A stretch of 64,000 nt of DNA from the NCBI GenBank assembly GCA_039105265.1, contig JAPFFF010000044.1:1054001-1118000 (forward strand), written 5' to 3'. This document shows, piece after piece, positions 1 to 8,657 of this stretch (its first letter is position 1; each line of letters starts with the position of its first letter). The stretch comes from Tritrichomonas musculus (lineage: Eukaryota; Parabasalia; Tritrichomonadida; Tritrichomonadidae). A program made the position numbers and the translations under genes. The notes beneath the pieces are model-generated. The model searched no databases. It saw nothing but the letters and a program-made list of their open reading frames with translations, and was not told where the DNA came from.

Positions 1-446
1 AATATGTAAAAACCAAGTCGCAAAACAATCCATATGACTTTAAGCCAAATGATAGAGTTAGAATTATTCAAGCCAAGGAGCCATTTTCGAAGCGCAGGAA
101 CAAGGTAAGCAAGGAAGCATATATTGTTGATTCAAAGGCTGGGAACCAATTTATAATTAAGTCCAAAGATGAGTCAATAGACAAACTCCCCGGTTATAGG
201 TTAATCAAGACACAAAACAAAAATATTGCACAAACACTTAAGGGAGGCAAGAGAGGTATTGTGGAGAAGATTATTTCTTATGATACAACAAAGAACAAAT
301 ATAAAATTAAATACAGCGAAGGAACAGAAGACATCATACCGGCTAAAAATTTACGAGAAGGTGCTCCAACAAAGCTATCTAATCTTGAAGTGGATTACTG
401 GTCAAAGAAGAAAAATATACCCAACAATATAAAGAAATGGATTTAA
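1..446 (+). CDS. Integrase C-terminal part (Maverick-type), 5' truncated by window
   Basis: The frame beginning at base 3 is open from the window edge to the stop at 444-446. It encodes about 147 residues, and the core begins with FKPNDRVRI. This pattern matches the SH3-like DNA-binding domain that follows the catalytic core of Maverick/retroviral-type integrases. A second beta-rich repeat follows (IVEKIISYD...YKIKYSEGTEDI), which looks chromo/Tudor-like. The catalytic DDE core lies upstream of the window. The stop is 10 bases before the start of the packaging ATPase, so the two genes are tightly packed on one strand. This C-terminus is unlike those of the integrases at 44643 and 60959, which marks A as another lineage. 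Confidence 0.7.
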   Translation, partial: YVKTKSQNNPYDFKPNDRVRIIQAKEPFSKRRNKVSKEAYIVDSKAGNQFIIKSKDESIDKLPGYRLIKTQNKNIAQTLKGGKRGIVEKIISYDTTKNKYKIKYSEGTEDIIPAKNLREGAPTKLSNLEVDYWSKKKNIPNNIKKWI

Positions 447-456
447 CCACAAATAA

Positions 457-1311
457 ATGTCTAAACAAATAATGAAAGAAGTGGAATCCTTAATCCAAAA
501 GACAATGAAGAAGAACCAGAAAGAGATAGAGGCAGCACTGATGAAACCTCTCCATCCTTCATATCCATTTAGTACGAATGGAATTATATTTCTTATTGGA
601 CGTCCAGGTGCAGGTAAGAGTTATTGGTTGTGGTCTCACATACTCATTACTGAACGTCTATTTAAGCATCCGTACTATCAAAAAATAATATTCTGTTCAA
701 CAAGTGGCAAAATGGACAAAACCGCTGAGGCAATGAGTAAAGAGGTAAAGACACCAATAGTATATCTTAATGAATCCCAATTGATGGATTACCTAAAGAA
801 ACACCTCAAAAGAAAAATAAAATATTATGCAATGGTTAAACATGTATTATCAAAAATGAAGGAAACAAATGAAGAAATGCAAAGACTTATAAACAAGCAC
901 TCCCTCCAAGAAATAGATGATAGAATAGTATATATAGCCAATAAGTTAGTAAAATACCAAACCTCTTCTTACCCATATAACACACTAATAATATTGGATG
1001 ACTGTGCAGGAAGTGATTTATTGACACATAACAATACTGAATTCCTTAGACTATTAACCAAGACAAGACATTATAATATTACCTGCATCATGGCTATTCA
1101 GACAATCAGATTCGTACACATAAATGCAAAAAGATTGGCCACGGATATCATATGCTATAGTGGATACTCAGAAGAAGATTTTACTTCCTTGCTTCAACAA
1201 ACAAATAACAACCTTAATATCAAGAAGACGGTAAAAGAATATTTACAGCATAGAGATCTTCATTCAAAATTTATTATGAACATAACCGCCAATAAATATT
1301 ACTTTGACTGA
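457..1311 (+). CDS. A32-like (FtsK/HerA-type) genome-packaging ATPase
   Basis: This 284-residue P-loop ATPase has a Walker A motif (GRPGAGKSYW, about residue 49) and a Walker B motif (LIILDDCAG, about residue 186). A later stretch, TRHYNITCIMAIQT, corresponds to the sensor-like strand after Walker B. Length and motif layout fit the A32-type packaging ATPases of Mavericks, virophages and related viruses, which pump DNA into capsids. It sits between the integrase and capsid genes. A second Met at 472 is an alternative start. The B and C homologues (22871, 39020) have a different Walker A (GNQGRGK), consistent with deep divergence. Confidence 0.85.
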   Translation: MSKQIMKEVESLIQKTMKKNQKEIEAALMKPLHPSYPFSTNGIIFLIGRPGAGKSYWLWSHILITERLFKHPYYQKIIFCSTSGKMDKTAEAMSKEVKTPIVYLNESQLMDYLKKHLKRKIKYYAMVKHVLSKMKETNEEMQRLINKHSLQEIDDRIVYIANKLVKYQTSSYPYNTLIILDDCAGSDLLTHNNTEFLRLLTKTRHYNITCIMAIQTIRFVHINAKRLATDIICYSGYSEEDFTSLLQQTNNNLNIKKTVKEYLQHRDLHSKFIMNITANKYYFD

Positions 1312-1323
1312 TATTAAAAGACA

Positions 1324-2010
1324 ATGGAAGCAGTTTCTGATACTGGAAGGATTGAACAACCAACACCTGAGCCAACACCGAAATCTGAAGGAATATCTGG
1401 ACAAACCGGTCCAATGCCTCTCCAAAAATCCGAAGGAATATCTGGGAAAGTTGCACCAAATACCACCAATTCACAAGGATTAATTGGTAAATTTAGAAAT
1501 TGGTATACAAATAGAAAAACACAAATTATAAACAAAGCAAATGATATAATAGATAAAGGCATTAATACAGTAAAAGAGGGATATAAGAAAGGGACAGAGA
1601 AAGTAAATCAGGCTATAGAATGGGTTGATAAAAATAAGGAAGGATTAGCAAAAACGGCAGGATATGGATTTAAAGTAATTGGGCAAATGACAGGAGTTGA
1701 TAATTTTAAAAATGCAGGGGATACATTAATTGAAGCTGGAAATGATATATCAAATAAAAGTGATAAAGATAAGTACTTTAAATATTTATTGGAAAAACAG
1801 GCCCAATTTTTTGGAAACAAATACATTACTCAATCAAATTTCCCTCGTATTTATTATGGAAGGAAACCATCTGGGTATAAAATATATCAAAAAAGAAATA
1901 AATATATAGATGAAGAGGAAGCAAAAATAGCAAGATTGAAAAAGCAAATACAATACAATCAGAATAAAACCACTAAAAGTTCAAAGAAATCGAGAAAAAC
2001 AAAGAAATGA
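1324..2010 (+). CDS. Lysine-rich virion-associated protein candidate
   Basis: The product is 228 residues. The N-terminus has two short repeats around a Pro-rich stretch (PKSEGISG and QKSEGISG). A long amphipathic helical region follows (about residues 55-125, including NKANDIIDKGINTVKEGYKKG), and the tail is very basic (KSSKKSRKTKK). Its position between the ATPase and the MCP, and the amphipathic plus basic make-up, suit a minor virion or DNA-binding protein of the adenovirus pVI/pVII kind. No motif proves this. It starts 12 bases after the ATPase stop, so the two are probably co-arranged. Family not recognised. Confidence 0.55.
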   Translation: MEAVSDTGRIEQPTPEPTPKSEGISGQTGPMPLQKSEGISGKVAPNTTNSQGLIGKFRNWYTNRKTQIINKANDIIDKGINTVKEGYKKGTEKVNQAIEWVDKNKEGLAKTAGYGFKVIGQMTGVDNFKNAGDTLIEAGNDISNKSDKDKYFKYLLEKQAQFFGNKYITQSNFPRIYYGRKPSGYKIYQKRNKYIDEEEAKIARLKKQIQYNQNKTTKSSKKSRKTKK

Positions 2011-2047
2011 AAACTCGTGCAAATATTAACATTTTTTATCAATTTAA

Positions 2048-2575
2048 ATGAGCAAAAGAGTACCACAAAGTAAAAGATTGCAGGTAATACAAAAGTGGCT
2101 GAATGGACGAGAGGATCCAGAATATGAAGTATTTCCTACAAAAAAAGAGGGTAAGTATATTGTTCGCCCACGTAAAGAACCATTAACTAAAACAGAAACG
2201 ATTGAAGAAAAAGCTGTTGGTCAGAATTCCGACCCACCAGAAGAACCAGCAGAAGAAAAGCCAATACCCAAAAAACCAATAATTGAAGAACAACCAAAAC
2301 AAGTATATGATCCAACAATAAATATAGAAATACTAAACCAATTAAAGCTATTAGGCGAAGAGTTTAAAAACGAAAAGGCAAAGAAAGAACAGAAGAAAAT
2401 GATAAAAGATGTAATACAAAAACAAATGAGAAAACCATATTATCCACAATACATAAACGCCTTGAGCCAAGAACCAAATCAAATAGAAGACGAATCAGAA
2501 GAGGAACCAATACCAGTAATCCCACCTCAACCTATTCGTAGAAGGCGAAATAATATTTTCTCTGATATGATTTAA
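2048..2575 (+). CDS. Conserved small element protein with basic N-terminus
   Basis: The product is 175 residues. An N-terminal block (residues 1-38, including RLQVIQKWLNG and GKYIVRPRK) looks like a compact conserved domain. A Pro/Glu-rich linker follows, then a coiled-coil-like Lys/Glu helix (residues about 95-130) and a basic RRRRNN stretch near the end. It lies directly upstream of the MCP gene with a T-rich leader (TTTTTTATCAATTTAA) before the ATG. It may be a scaffold or minor virion protein, but that rests only on position and composition. The family was not recognised. Confidence 0.55.
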   Translation: MSKRVPQSKRLQVIQKWLNGREDPEYEVFPTKKEGKYIVRPRKEPLTKTETIEEKAVGQNSDPPEEPAEEKPIPKKPIIEEQPKQVYDPTINIEILNQLKLLGEEFKNEKAKKEQKKMIKDVIQKQMRKPYYPQYINALSQEPNQIEDESEEEPIPVIPPQPIRRRRNNIFSDMI

Positions 2576-2607
2576 TTTGCTTTTGTTATTTTTCTCAAAA
2601 AGAAAAT

Positions 2608-4221
2608 ATGTTAAATCCAGAAATTGAACTAAGGACGTCAGCTGAAACATGTACCCAAATTGCTAGCTATTTTGATATTGTTGATAATTGTATAGCCTTA
2701 TCAGATACCAACAAGCAATACACAATTAGTCCACAAACATCATATTCTCCTTCACCTACAATTCATAAAGGTTCATATACAAGTGTAATTATATCACCTA
2801 ACACAAATAATACCGCTGACATATATAATGGATTTATTAGAGCTGATATGGAGGTAAAGATTAAAGAAGCTGCTGGCAGTAAGATAACTGCAGCAGAAGG
2901 CGATGGATATCATTTTAATAAAGTATGGTTTGGTTTCAAGGATGCTAGAGATGCTGTTGAGAAATATGAAATAGTAGCTAATGGTATCACTATCTATACT
3001 CAGAACTTTGGTTGTGAAGAATCGTTCTTAACTGCATGTTGTGCCAATGAAACAACAAAGAGAGCAGATGTATATTCAAAGGCTAGACATAAAGATATAT
3101 GGAATGGTAAATCAGGCAGCAGAACAGGATTTATTGTTGACTGGGCAGAAAAATGGGAAGACAAAAAATATAAAATTCACTTGAAGATTGATTTAAGAAG
3201 GTTCTTACCATTATCAAATATTAAATACCTTCCAGCATTCGCAGGCAAAATTGAACTCCGATTATTCTTTTCATGTGCTGGTATGGTATGTTGTCCTATG
3301 GGTCCAGGAAAAGCGTTTGAATATGATCATATCGTCAATTCAAAATATAAATTAAATGAAATTACTAATGAATTTATCCCAATTGGTGAACCAATAACAA
3401 TGTATACTGATAAACCAACTGCTAAAGATGGAGTAACAGAACTTACAGTAGAAAATAGAACATTTCAGGAAGTTGATTACTCCGTTACTGAGTGTTCATC
3501 TATTATCCCTTGCTTTGGTATAGAGGATAATATTTACTCTAGTCTAGTACAACGATATGCAGACCCAACTCATCCACTAACATTTCCAACCCAAACGATA
3601 TCTATTTACACTACTACTACTCCATTAAATAATCCGAATGACAAGACTACTTGCACAATTACTCCTCGCTTTGTTGACTCAATTTACTTATTATTTCCTG
3701 TGAAGCATACTCATCATACATACTTTAAGAATCCTAACTTTAAGTCCTTCCAATTAAACTGTGGAGGTTACGGTAACATTCCTGCAAAGCCATTTGGCAC
3801 TACAGATGAATACCCAGAGTTCTTAGAATATTGTCAGAACGCAATGAACGTGAATGGAGGACAAAGTGGTTTTAATAAGGAAGTGGTAAACAGTTTAACT
3901 CATTGTGATAGAGATAAGACTACTAATAAACCTAAATTTGGTTATTCGAAGGGAATTTATTCAAATGACAAGAGTAGTTTCTTTATCGGATTACCTACAG
4001 AAACTGATAATACATATCAACAAGGATTAACCTCTTTGTCACCTATTAATTTTGAAATAAATGTAACACAAGAAACTGGTGACAATACATATGCAAAAGC
4101 TACTCAAACCCCACCTTTAATTTGTCTCTTGTTTGATTCTTCTATATCTATCTTAGTTCAGCCAAATGGCATGCCACCTTTAGTTCGCTTGGGCAATTAT
4201 GATCTGACCTCAAGGGATTAA
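2608..4221 (+). CDS. Major capsid protein, double jelly-roll type (element A)
   Basis: The product is 537 residues, in the size range of Maverick double-jelly-roll MCPs. The N-terminal half carries the typical run around residues 108-140 (VWFGFKDARDAVEKYEIVANG, then TIYTQNFGCEESF), a Maverick MCP signature in which the strand GFKDA is followed by an NG.TIY.Q segment. The second jelly roll would occupy about residues 280-530 and includes the stretch LLFPVKHTHHTYFKNPNF. The MCPs at 41901 and 62783 have a matching region (MFPKHHNDLTVFENPVY). The capsid protein would assemble pseudo-hexameric capsomers. The start follows a TTATTTTTCTCAAAAAGAAA leader. The frame is intact. Confidence 0.8.
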   Translation: MLNPEIELRTSAETCTQIASYFDIVDNCIALSDTNKQYTISPQTSYSPSPTIHKGSYTSVIISPNTNNTADIYNGFIRADMEVKIKEAAGSKITAAEGDGYHFNKVWFGFKDARDAVEKYEIVANGITIYTQNFGCEESFLTACCANETTKRADVYSKARHKDIWNGKSGSRTGFIVDWAEKWEDKKYKIHLKIDLRRFLPLSNIKYLPAFAGKIELRLFFSCAGMVCCPMGPGKAFEYDHIVNSKYKLNEITNEFIPIGEPITMYTDKPTAKDGVTELTVENRTFQEVDYSVTECSSIIPCFGIEDNIYSSLVQRYADPTHPLTFPTQTISIYTTTTPLNNPNDKTTCTITPRFVDSIYLLFPVKHTHHTYFKNPNFKSFQLNCGGYGNIPAKPFGTTDEYPEFLEYCQNAMNVNGGQSGFNKEVVNSLTHCDRDKTTNKPKFGYSKGIYSNDKSSFFIGLPTETDNTYQQGLTSLSPINFEINVTQETGDNTYAKATQTPPLICLLFDSSISILVQPNGMPPLVRLGNYDLTSRD

Positions 4222-4288
4222 GTAACAAAAATAATTGCGTCTTTCTAATTTAATTTTATTTTTTATTATCACTATACATAAATATAAA

Positions 4289-4906
4289 ATGACAGAACAA
4301 CAAGCAATCGAATTTGTTACACTGAACGAATATCCGGACTATGAAATACTAAACCATTATCCATTCACTATTCGAAGAAAGGATAATAAATATGTTGTAA
4401 AAGAGACAATTAATAAAAGTAATGGTTACCCAAGTGTAAATCTTAATGGAAACAAAATAGATAAGCATAGGATTATAGCCAAACAGTTCATATCAAATGA
4501 CGACCCAGAACATAAAACACAAGTGGATCATATATCAAAAGACAGAACGGATTATCATTTATCGAATCTTCGTTGGGTTTCAGCAAGTGAAAATAACAGA
4601 AATGCTTCATCAAGAAATGGTGTTAAATACGAGTTTGTTGACGATATACCAGATGATGCTATAGTTATCACGCATTATGACATGAAAAAGGAAAGAAGAG
4701 TATTTGCTGAAAAAGAATATTATTACTATTATAATGAAGAAACTGAAGAAGATATCTTCTACCAAAGGATAACTGATGAAGTTTATAGAATTATGCATAT
4801 TAATACAGCTAAAGGAGGACGTAAATTCATTGTGACAAGAGACATAAATAATAAAAAGACTACTTTTTATATACATATTTTCAAACAACAATACGGATTA
4901 GACTAA
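4289..4906 (+). CDS. NUMOD4-HNH homing-type endonuclease
   Basis: The frame runs further upstream, but the ATG at 4289 is chosen because the family begins M-x-E-x(n)-EFV.L and the preceding T-rich AT leader looks untranslated. The 205-residue protein has a NUMOD4-like N-terminus (YEILNHYPFTIRRKDN, residues about 17-32). The HNH core (VDHISKDRTDYHLSNLRWVSASEN, about residues 75-98) supplies the metal-binding HH..N..H-type residues. A DNA-binding C-terminus follows. Four relatives occur in this window (5891, 30970, 43913, 62108), always between structural genes. That pattern suggests selfish endonucleases riding within the transposons. Frame intact. Confidence 0.8.
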   Translation: MTEQQAIEFVTLNEYPDYEILNHYPFTIRRKDNKYVVKETINKSNGYPSVNLNGNKIDKHRIIAKQFISNDDPEHKTQVDHISKDRTDYHLSNLRWVSASENNRNASSRNGVKYEFVDDIPDDAIVITHYDMKKERRVFAEKEYYYYYNEETEEDIFYQRITDEVYRIMHINTAKGGRKFIVTRDINNKKTTFYIHIFKQQYGLD

Positions 4907-4942
4907 AAAAATTTTATTTATATTTTTTTATTTCCATACAAA

Positions 4943-5392
4943 ATGGAGCAACAATTCAAGGTATATGATTACATCAATAATGTTATTTCCCTCGCTGATA
5001 ACCCCGAAGATTTTAAGGAAAGTAATTTCGCTATCCTTTGTGATCGATATCCAATTCAACTTTCAAAAAATAAATATTTAGCAAAAGTCATCTACATATC
5101 AATTAAGGCGGACAAGAACGTATGGAGGATATATCCAGATAAGATTAAAGAATATGATATAGAACACATAGTATTAAATACTAACTCAAGAAGGAAAATT
5201 AATTATAAAATGCAAGAATTCTTTGTTAATGGTTCAAATAAGGAACAAAATTATGAGGAATACAGTTATTACAATTATTCAATAGAATTAGCATCCAAAA
5301 AGACTAAAACAATGATAGAGGAATTACGTAAGAAATATGAATTAAATACACCCGAACTATTTATTGGTCTCCATCAAGAGCTAGTTCTGTAA
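4943..5392 (+). CDS. Conserved Maverick protein family '149', copy in A
   Basis: The product is 149 residues and a homologue of the proteins at 22419 and 38581. Shared features are an N-terminal VYDYIN.(I/L)I segment, a central CDRYPI...Y.AKV.YIS(I/L)K block, a YPDKI.E.....I...(N/T).RR segment, and a C-terminus ending LRKKY.L..PE(L/I)F(I/V)G.HQEL. Conservation across two diverged lineages indicates a functional part of the element. In B and C the gene sits at the element edge, convergent with the ATPase, while in A it sits between the HNH genes. The domain is not recognised and there is no signal peptide or transmembrane segment. Confidence 0.7.
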   Translation: MEQQFKVYDYINNVISLADNPEDFKESNFAILCDRYPIQLSKNKYLAKVIYISIKADKNVWRIYPDKIKEYDIEHIVLNTNSRRKINYKMQEFFVNGSNKEQNYEEYSYYNYSIELASKKTKTMIEELRKKYELNTPELFIGLHQELVL

Positions 5393-5407
5393 GTCGGAAT
5401 CTCGACT
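5392..5407 (+). terminator. Possible 3' hairpin after the family-149 gene
   Basis: AGTCG and CGACT pair around a 6-base loop directly over and behind the stop codon of the 4943 gene, and a run of nine T follows. It may be a transcription-end signal. A similar CGGATCTCGACT string lies after the HNH pseudogene near 44510. Confidence 0.3.
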
Positions 5408-5431
5408 GACCAATTTTTTTTTGAAAAAGAA

Positions 5432-5860
5432 ATGAATAAGTACAGAAATCCCAATTCAACTACAGTTGGAGCAGAAGGGGCAATGTTTAATGAAGGAACT
5501 AAGACTGAGAAGACAATAGAGTTTAATCACTTTGGCATATTTTCTAATGACAATACTTACGCAGTTACGTTTAACCCAAGAATTAATAGACCACCAACAA
5601 AGTATATGGAAAACAAACCAGTCAAACCACCAAAGAGTAATCAACATAAAACAAGACCATTACACGAACCACCTGTTAGTATTACAGATGGAGGGTATTA
5701 TTTGAAGAAAGATAAAGCACCCAAAGCTCCTATTCTTCCTCCATACTTAAAGAAACCAGAGAAATTAGGAGAAATACAAGGTAGAGCGGATGAAAGAAAT
5801 AAAGGAAGGATTGGATACTTTAAACCAATTAATGTTAAGCAAGCTAATATTCATTACTGA
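5432..5860 (+). CDS. Proline/lysine-rich small protein, unknown
   Basis: The product is 142 residues and rich in Pro, Lys and Asn, with short motifs such as KPVKPPKSNQHK and KKPEKLGEI. It is likely flexible apart from the first 50 residues. It starts after a T9 tract and ends 30 bases before the HNH gene at 5891. No homologue is evident elsewhere in the window, although C has a similarly basic orphan at 40914. The composition could suit a minor virion or nucleic-acid-associated protein. Function not assigned. Confidence 0.5.
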   Translation: MNKYRNPNSTTVGAEGAMFNEGTKTEKTIEFNHFGIFSNDNTYAVTFNPRINRPPTKYMENKPVKPPKSNQHKTRPLHEPPVSITDGGYYLKKDKAPKAPILPPYLKKPEKLGEIQGRADERNKGRIGYFKPINVKQANIHY

Positions 5861-5890
5861 AAATAAATTAATATTTTTATCTCTATCAAA

Positions 5891-6469
5891 ATGACTGAAG
5901 GGCAAACTATAGAATTCGTTCCACTTATTGGTTTTGAAGACAAGTATGAAATACTTAATCAATATCCATTTACAATTAGAAGAAAGGATAATCATCATGC
6001 CATTAAAGAAAGGTATGATAAAGATGGCTATATAACACTTTGTTTGAATCAAAATAATTGCAGAAAACATAGAATTATAGCAATTCAATTTATACAAAAT
6101 GATGATCCAAATAATAAAACACAAATAGATCATATTGATGGAGATGTTACAAATAATCATATAGATAACTTACGTTGGTGTTCAGCTTCTGAAAATTGCA
6201 AAAATAAATCTTCCGTACATAATATTGAATATGAATATGTTGATACCTTACCAGATGATGCAATTGTAGTAAATGATTATGGAAAGCATCATTTTGAAGG
6301 ATATTATTATTGTGATAATATATTTTATTTTGATAATGGTGTTAGAATCAGGAAAATGCATATTAATGAACATAAGACAGGACAAAAATTTGTTTCAATG
6401 ATGAATACTAATGGTAAATATGTTAAGGTACATTATTTAAACTTCAAAAAGTTATATGGTGTTGAATAA
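5891..6469 (+). CDS. NUMOD4-HNH homing-type endonuclease
   Basis: The 192-residue protein has a NUMOD4-like start (EFVPLIGFEDKYEILNQYPF) and an HNH core (IDHIDGDVTNNHIDNLRWCSASEN, about residues 77-100). It begins with the family-typical MTEGQ... after a TTTTTATCTCTATCAAA leader, so the start is well supported. It is the second intact HNH gene of element A. It differs substantially from the first at 4289, so they are separate acquisitions or an old duplication. Expected role: double-strand cleavage leading to homing between element copies. Confidence 0.8.
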   Translation: MTEGQTIEFVPLIGFEDKYEILNQYPFTIRRKDNHHAIKERYDKDGYITLCLNQNNCRKHRIIAIQFIQNDDPNNKTQIDHIDGDVTNNHIDNLRWCSASENCKNKSSVHNIEYEYVDTLPDDAIVVNDYGKHHFEGYYYCDNIFYFDNGVRIRKMHINEHKTGQKFVSMMNTNGKYVKVHYLNFKKLYGVE

Positions 6470-6508
6470 GAGGTATTAGCAAAAAACAACTTTTTATTTT
6501 TAAACAAA

Positions 6509-7036
6509 ATGATTAAGAAAAGATCCTTATCACAAGGTGTGCAGGCGAACGTTTCATTAGAACCTCAAGCAGCAGCACAGTCAACAAGCAATATAAATAA
6601 TAATATTATTATAAACAAAAGGGATGATGGAAAAGAAGAAATTGTTATCACTCGTAATGTTGAATTAGAAGAGAATCAAGAAGAAGAAACAAAGGATGTT
6701 AAGTACGTGATACTTGAAACGTATGCAAAAATATTGTTAGACCAGGACAAAGCATTATTATCCAACTTAATATCAAAGAATTGTATAATTGTCCCTGTTA
6801 CTGCCTTATCTAATATAATTAAAACAATTATTAAGGCGGAGGTGGTAGAAATAAGTCTTGATGAGGATGTAGGTTGTTGTGCAGGGAAAGCTAATCCAAT
6901 ACGTAAGATAGATTCCATTAAGATAGTAAATGATAATGGAGAAGTATGTACTGACTTCAAACAAGTATATAACAAAGAATATAATGAATTAGTTAACAAA
7001 TATCATCTGTGTCTTAAGCATGCAGTTAATATGTAA
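6509..7036 (+). CDS. Conserved Maverick protein family '179', copy in A
   Basis: The product is 175 residues. The N-terminal half is low-complexity (Gln, Asn, Ala, then Glu). The C-terminal ~100 residues are shared with the proteins at 23953 and 40106. They have the same spacing of an L(L/I).......(I/L).......L..LI segment, a block A(D/E)(K/V)VE(L/I)..(D/E)(D/E)..GC.G, and an ending with ..YN..Y..L at about residues 155-165. The conserved Cys pair (GCCAG here, GCTGC in C) may bind metal. The leader is TTTTTATTTTTAAACAAA. Function unknown, but its presence in all three elements marks it as core. Confidence 0.65.
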   Translation: MIKKRSLSQGVQANVSLEPQAAAQSTSNINNNIIINKRDDGKEEIVITRNVELEENQEEETKDVKYVILETYAKILLDQDKALLSNLISKNCIIVPVTALSNIIKTIIKAEVVEISLDEDVGCCAGKANPIRKIDSIKIVNDNGEVCTDFKQVYNKEYNELVNKYHLCLKHAVNM

Positions 7037-7046
7037 TTATTATTTG

Positions 7047-7065
7047 TTTTTTTATTTTTATCAAA
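7047..7065 (+). promoter_or_regulatory. T-rich promoter-like leader of the 7066 gene
   Basis: TTTTTTTATTTTTATCAAA lies directly before the ATG. The same arrangement, a TTTATTTTT tract ending a few bases to about 40 bases before the start, precedes most genes of all three elements on both strands. It resembles a compact core promoter with a very short leader. Function is inferred from recurrence only. Confidence 0.45.
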
Positions 7066-7347
7066 ATGACGAGTAAAATAGACCTAAACCAATTCAAGAA
7101 AACAGAAGTAATAAAGAAATTGTCCAAATCGAAGTCAAGTGAGAATCTGACGTCAATGGATACTCCGAAAAGAGGCAGGAAGAGTAAATATAATACCCCT
7201 GAAGAAAGACTTGAAGCCAGACGACAACAACAAAAAGAATATAGACAAAGAAAGAAGCAAGAGTTAGAGGAATTGAAGAAAATTGCTCAATTCGCTGCGA
7301 GCACTCGCGAAGCTCAAATGGTTACTGCTGAGAAGAAAGAAGCATGA
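7066..7347 (+). CDS. Small basic AT-hook-like DNA-binding protein
   Basis: The product is 93 residues. The centre contains PKRGRKSKYNTPEERLEARR, an AT-hook-like RGRKSKY followed by a helical basic stretch (QQQKEYRQRKKQELEELKK) of the kind found in small regulators of mobile elements and viruses. A DNA-binding role is inferred from composition. The leader is TTTTTTTATTTTTATCAAA, a clear example of the promoter-like tract seen throughout. It is the last gene of the rightward run in A before the inverted-repeat cassette. Confidence 0.6.
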   Translation: MTSKIDLNQFKKTEVIKKLSKSKSSENLTSMDTPKRGRKSKYNTPEERLEARRQQQKEYRQRKKQELEELKKIAQFAASTREAQMVTAEKKEA

Positions 7348-7358
7348 AAACAAAAAAC

Positions 7359-7378
7359 CTTCATCTTATTTTTGGTTT
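7359..7378 (+). repeat. Outer inverted repeat, left copy
   Basis: CTTCATCTTATTTTTGGTTT is matched 20/20 by the inverse at 8658-8677. Each copy lies just beyond a stop codon: that of the 7066 gene here and that of pPolB at the other end. The outer copies lie outside the 46-bp inner repeats. Confidence 0.75.
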
Positions 7379-7387
7379 GGGTGAACA

Positions 7388-7401
7388 GGTTAGATCTAAC
7401 C
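7388..7401. repeat. Perfect 14-bp palindrome
   Basis: GGTTAGATCTAACC is a perfect palindrome in the 88-bp spacer between the outer and inner left inverted repeats. It could be a 3'-end hairpin or a protein-binding site. Confidence 0.5.
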
Positions 7402-7466
7402 CTATTTTTCTAACCATTCAGAGTCATCTGATAAACAAAAATATAAGATGATTTTTTAGTATTTTT

Positions 7467-7512
7467 GATCATTAGGTGAAGAGGTGAATTGTCACCACAT
7501 TTTTGTCACCTT
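7467..7512 (+). repeat. 46-bp inverted repeat, left copy of cassette
   Basis: It begins GATCATTAGGTGAAGAGG and is matched 41/46 by the inverse at 8608-8653. Inside it is a small hairpin, GGTGA-ATTG-TCACC. The repeat ends on the last base of the stop codon of the enclosed minus-strand gene. The pair brackets exactly one gene. Confidence 0.8.
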
Positions 7513-8564
7513 CACACTCTATTCACATATTGTGTCCTATGAACGTTTGTTATCTTCCATTTGCCTGTCTGTTCGAGTCTATCTGTTAATTCAGCAAAGG
7601 TTAATTTTTGTCCAAACTCTTTGGCATATCTCTGCTGAACATCCTTTAACAATAATCTATCAATGCTTGGATAATTGTTCTGCATAAACTTGGCTAAATC
7701 GTAATCAGACTCATCAAACTGCCTATCGATTTCTTCCTGTTCAGCTCTCATACGTTGAACTTCACGCAAAGTATATTCATATAATCTCTGTTTGGCCTCA
7801 CACTTGCTGCAACGTTTATTGGAACTTGAATTGATATTAAATATTTTAGTATTAATCCTCGTAATACAGCATCTAAGCTTCAATAAGGTACTGTAATCAA
7901 TATGAAATTCATTAACCTTACTTCTTAAGCTCTCATGATTATTATTGTTTTCCATATCATACCAGTAATAACAGAATACATCATATATACAGTTAGCGTA
8001 TCTTTCAATAAACTCTTTATATTTCTCAAAGTCTTCACTCTCCAAAAGTTCACTTGTACTCATCACTACTTTATCGCACTTCTCATTCATAGCATTGTGG
8101 TCACAATAATAACCAACAAACTGTACATTCATTTTACGTAGAAACTTCTTAAGTTCTGCACTATCTGTCTTTAATACTTCTATTTCATTAAATATTGGTT
8201 CAAATGGTTTTGTCTGTGATATTGGCATTATCTTTGGAAGACTTGAAATCATAGTGAAAACGTCTTTGATATATTTATTGTTGTGCTCAAACTTAACATC
8301 ATAAGCATCAGGATTATAGTTATTGGTTAGCAAATCCCTCATAATCATTCTCTTTGTGTTTAATTCCTTCTCACAACTAACTTCCACAAGAGGCTTAATA
8401 GGGTTTCCATGAATATCATAATACTTATCAACTTTCCCATTTACATCAGATATTGGTTTAGGTATTAGGTCAACAAGATATTCATTAACATTGAAGTCTC
8501 TCGCGTTCTCCGAGTGTCGAACGAGGCAGGAGGGTTCAGCTTGTGTATTTGTTTGCGCTATCAT
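7512..8564 (-). CDS. Unrecognised protein carried between inverted repeats
   Basis: The frame extends upstream to 8636 through repeat sequence, but the ATG at 8564 (MIAQTNTQAEPS) follows a T-rich leader and is preferred. This gives 350 residues. The middle contains a CSKCEAKQRLYEY stretch that could be half of a metal site. The last ~60 residues (DYDLAKFMQNNYPSIDRLL to the end) look like a helical DNA-binding domain of winged-helix type. A replication or regulatory role is possible but unproven. The gene lies downstream of pPolB on the same strand and is tightly boxed by 46-bp inverted repeats, so it may be a mobile cassette or its relic. Confidence 0.6.
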   Translation of the reverse strand: MIAQTNTQAEPSCLVRHSENARDFNVNEYLVDLIPKPISDVNGKVDKYYDIHGNPIKPLVEVSCEKELNTKRMIMRDLLTNNYNPDAYDVKFEHNNKYIKDVFTMISSLPKIMPISQTKPFEPIFNEIEVLKTDSAELKKFLRKMNVQFVGYYCDHNAMNEKCDKVVMSTSELLESEDFEKYKEFIERYANCIYDVFCYYWYDMENNNNHESLRSKVNEFHIDYSTLLKLRCCITRINTKIFNINSSSNKRCSKCEAKQRLYEYTLREVQRMRAEQEEIDRQFDESDYDLAKFMQNNYPSIDRLLLKDVQQRYAKEFGQKLTFAELTDRLEQTGKWKITNVHRTQYVNRV

Positions 8565-8607
8565 TAGGTTTATGTAAATGGAAGATAAAAAATTAACTAA
8601 AAAAATA

Positions 8608-8653
8608 AAGGTGACAAAAAATAGGTGACAATTCACCTCTTCACCTTTTGATC
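8608..8653 (-). repeat. 46-bp inverted repeat, right copy of cassette
   Basis: This is the inverse counterpart of 7467-7512 with five mismatches in 46. It sits between the pPolB stop (8682) and the start of the enclosed gene, so it also covers that gene's promoter region. Confidence 0.8.
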
Positions 8654-8657
8654 ATGA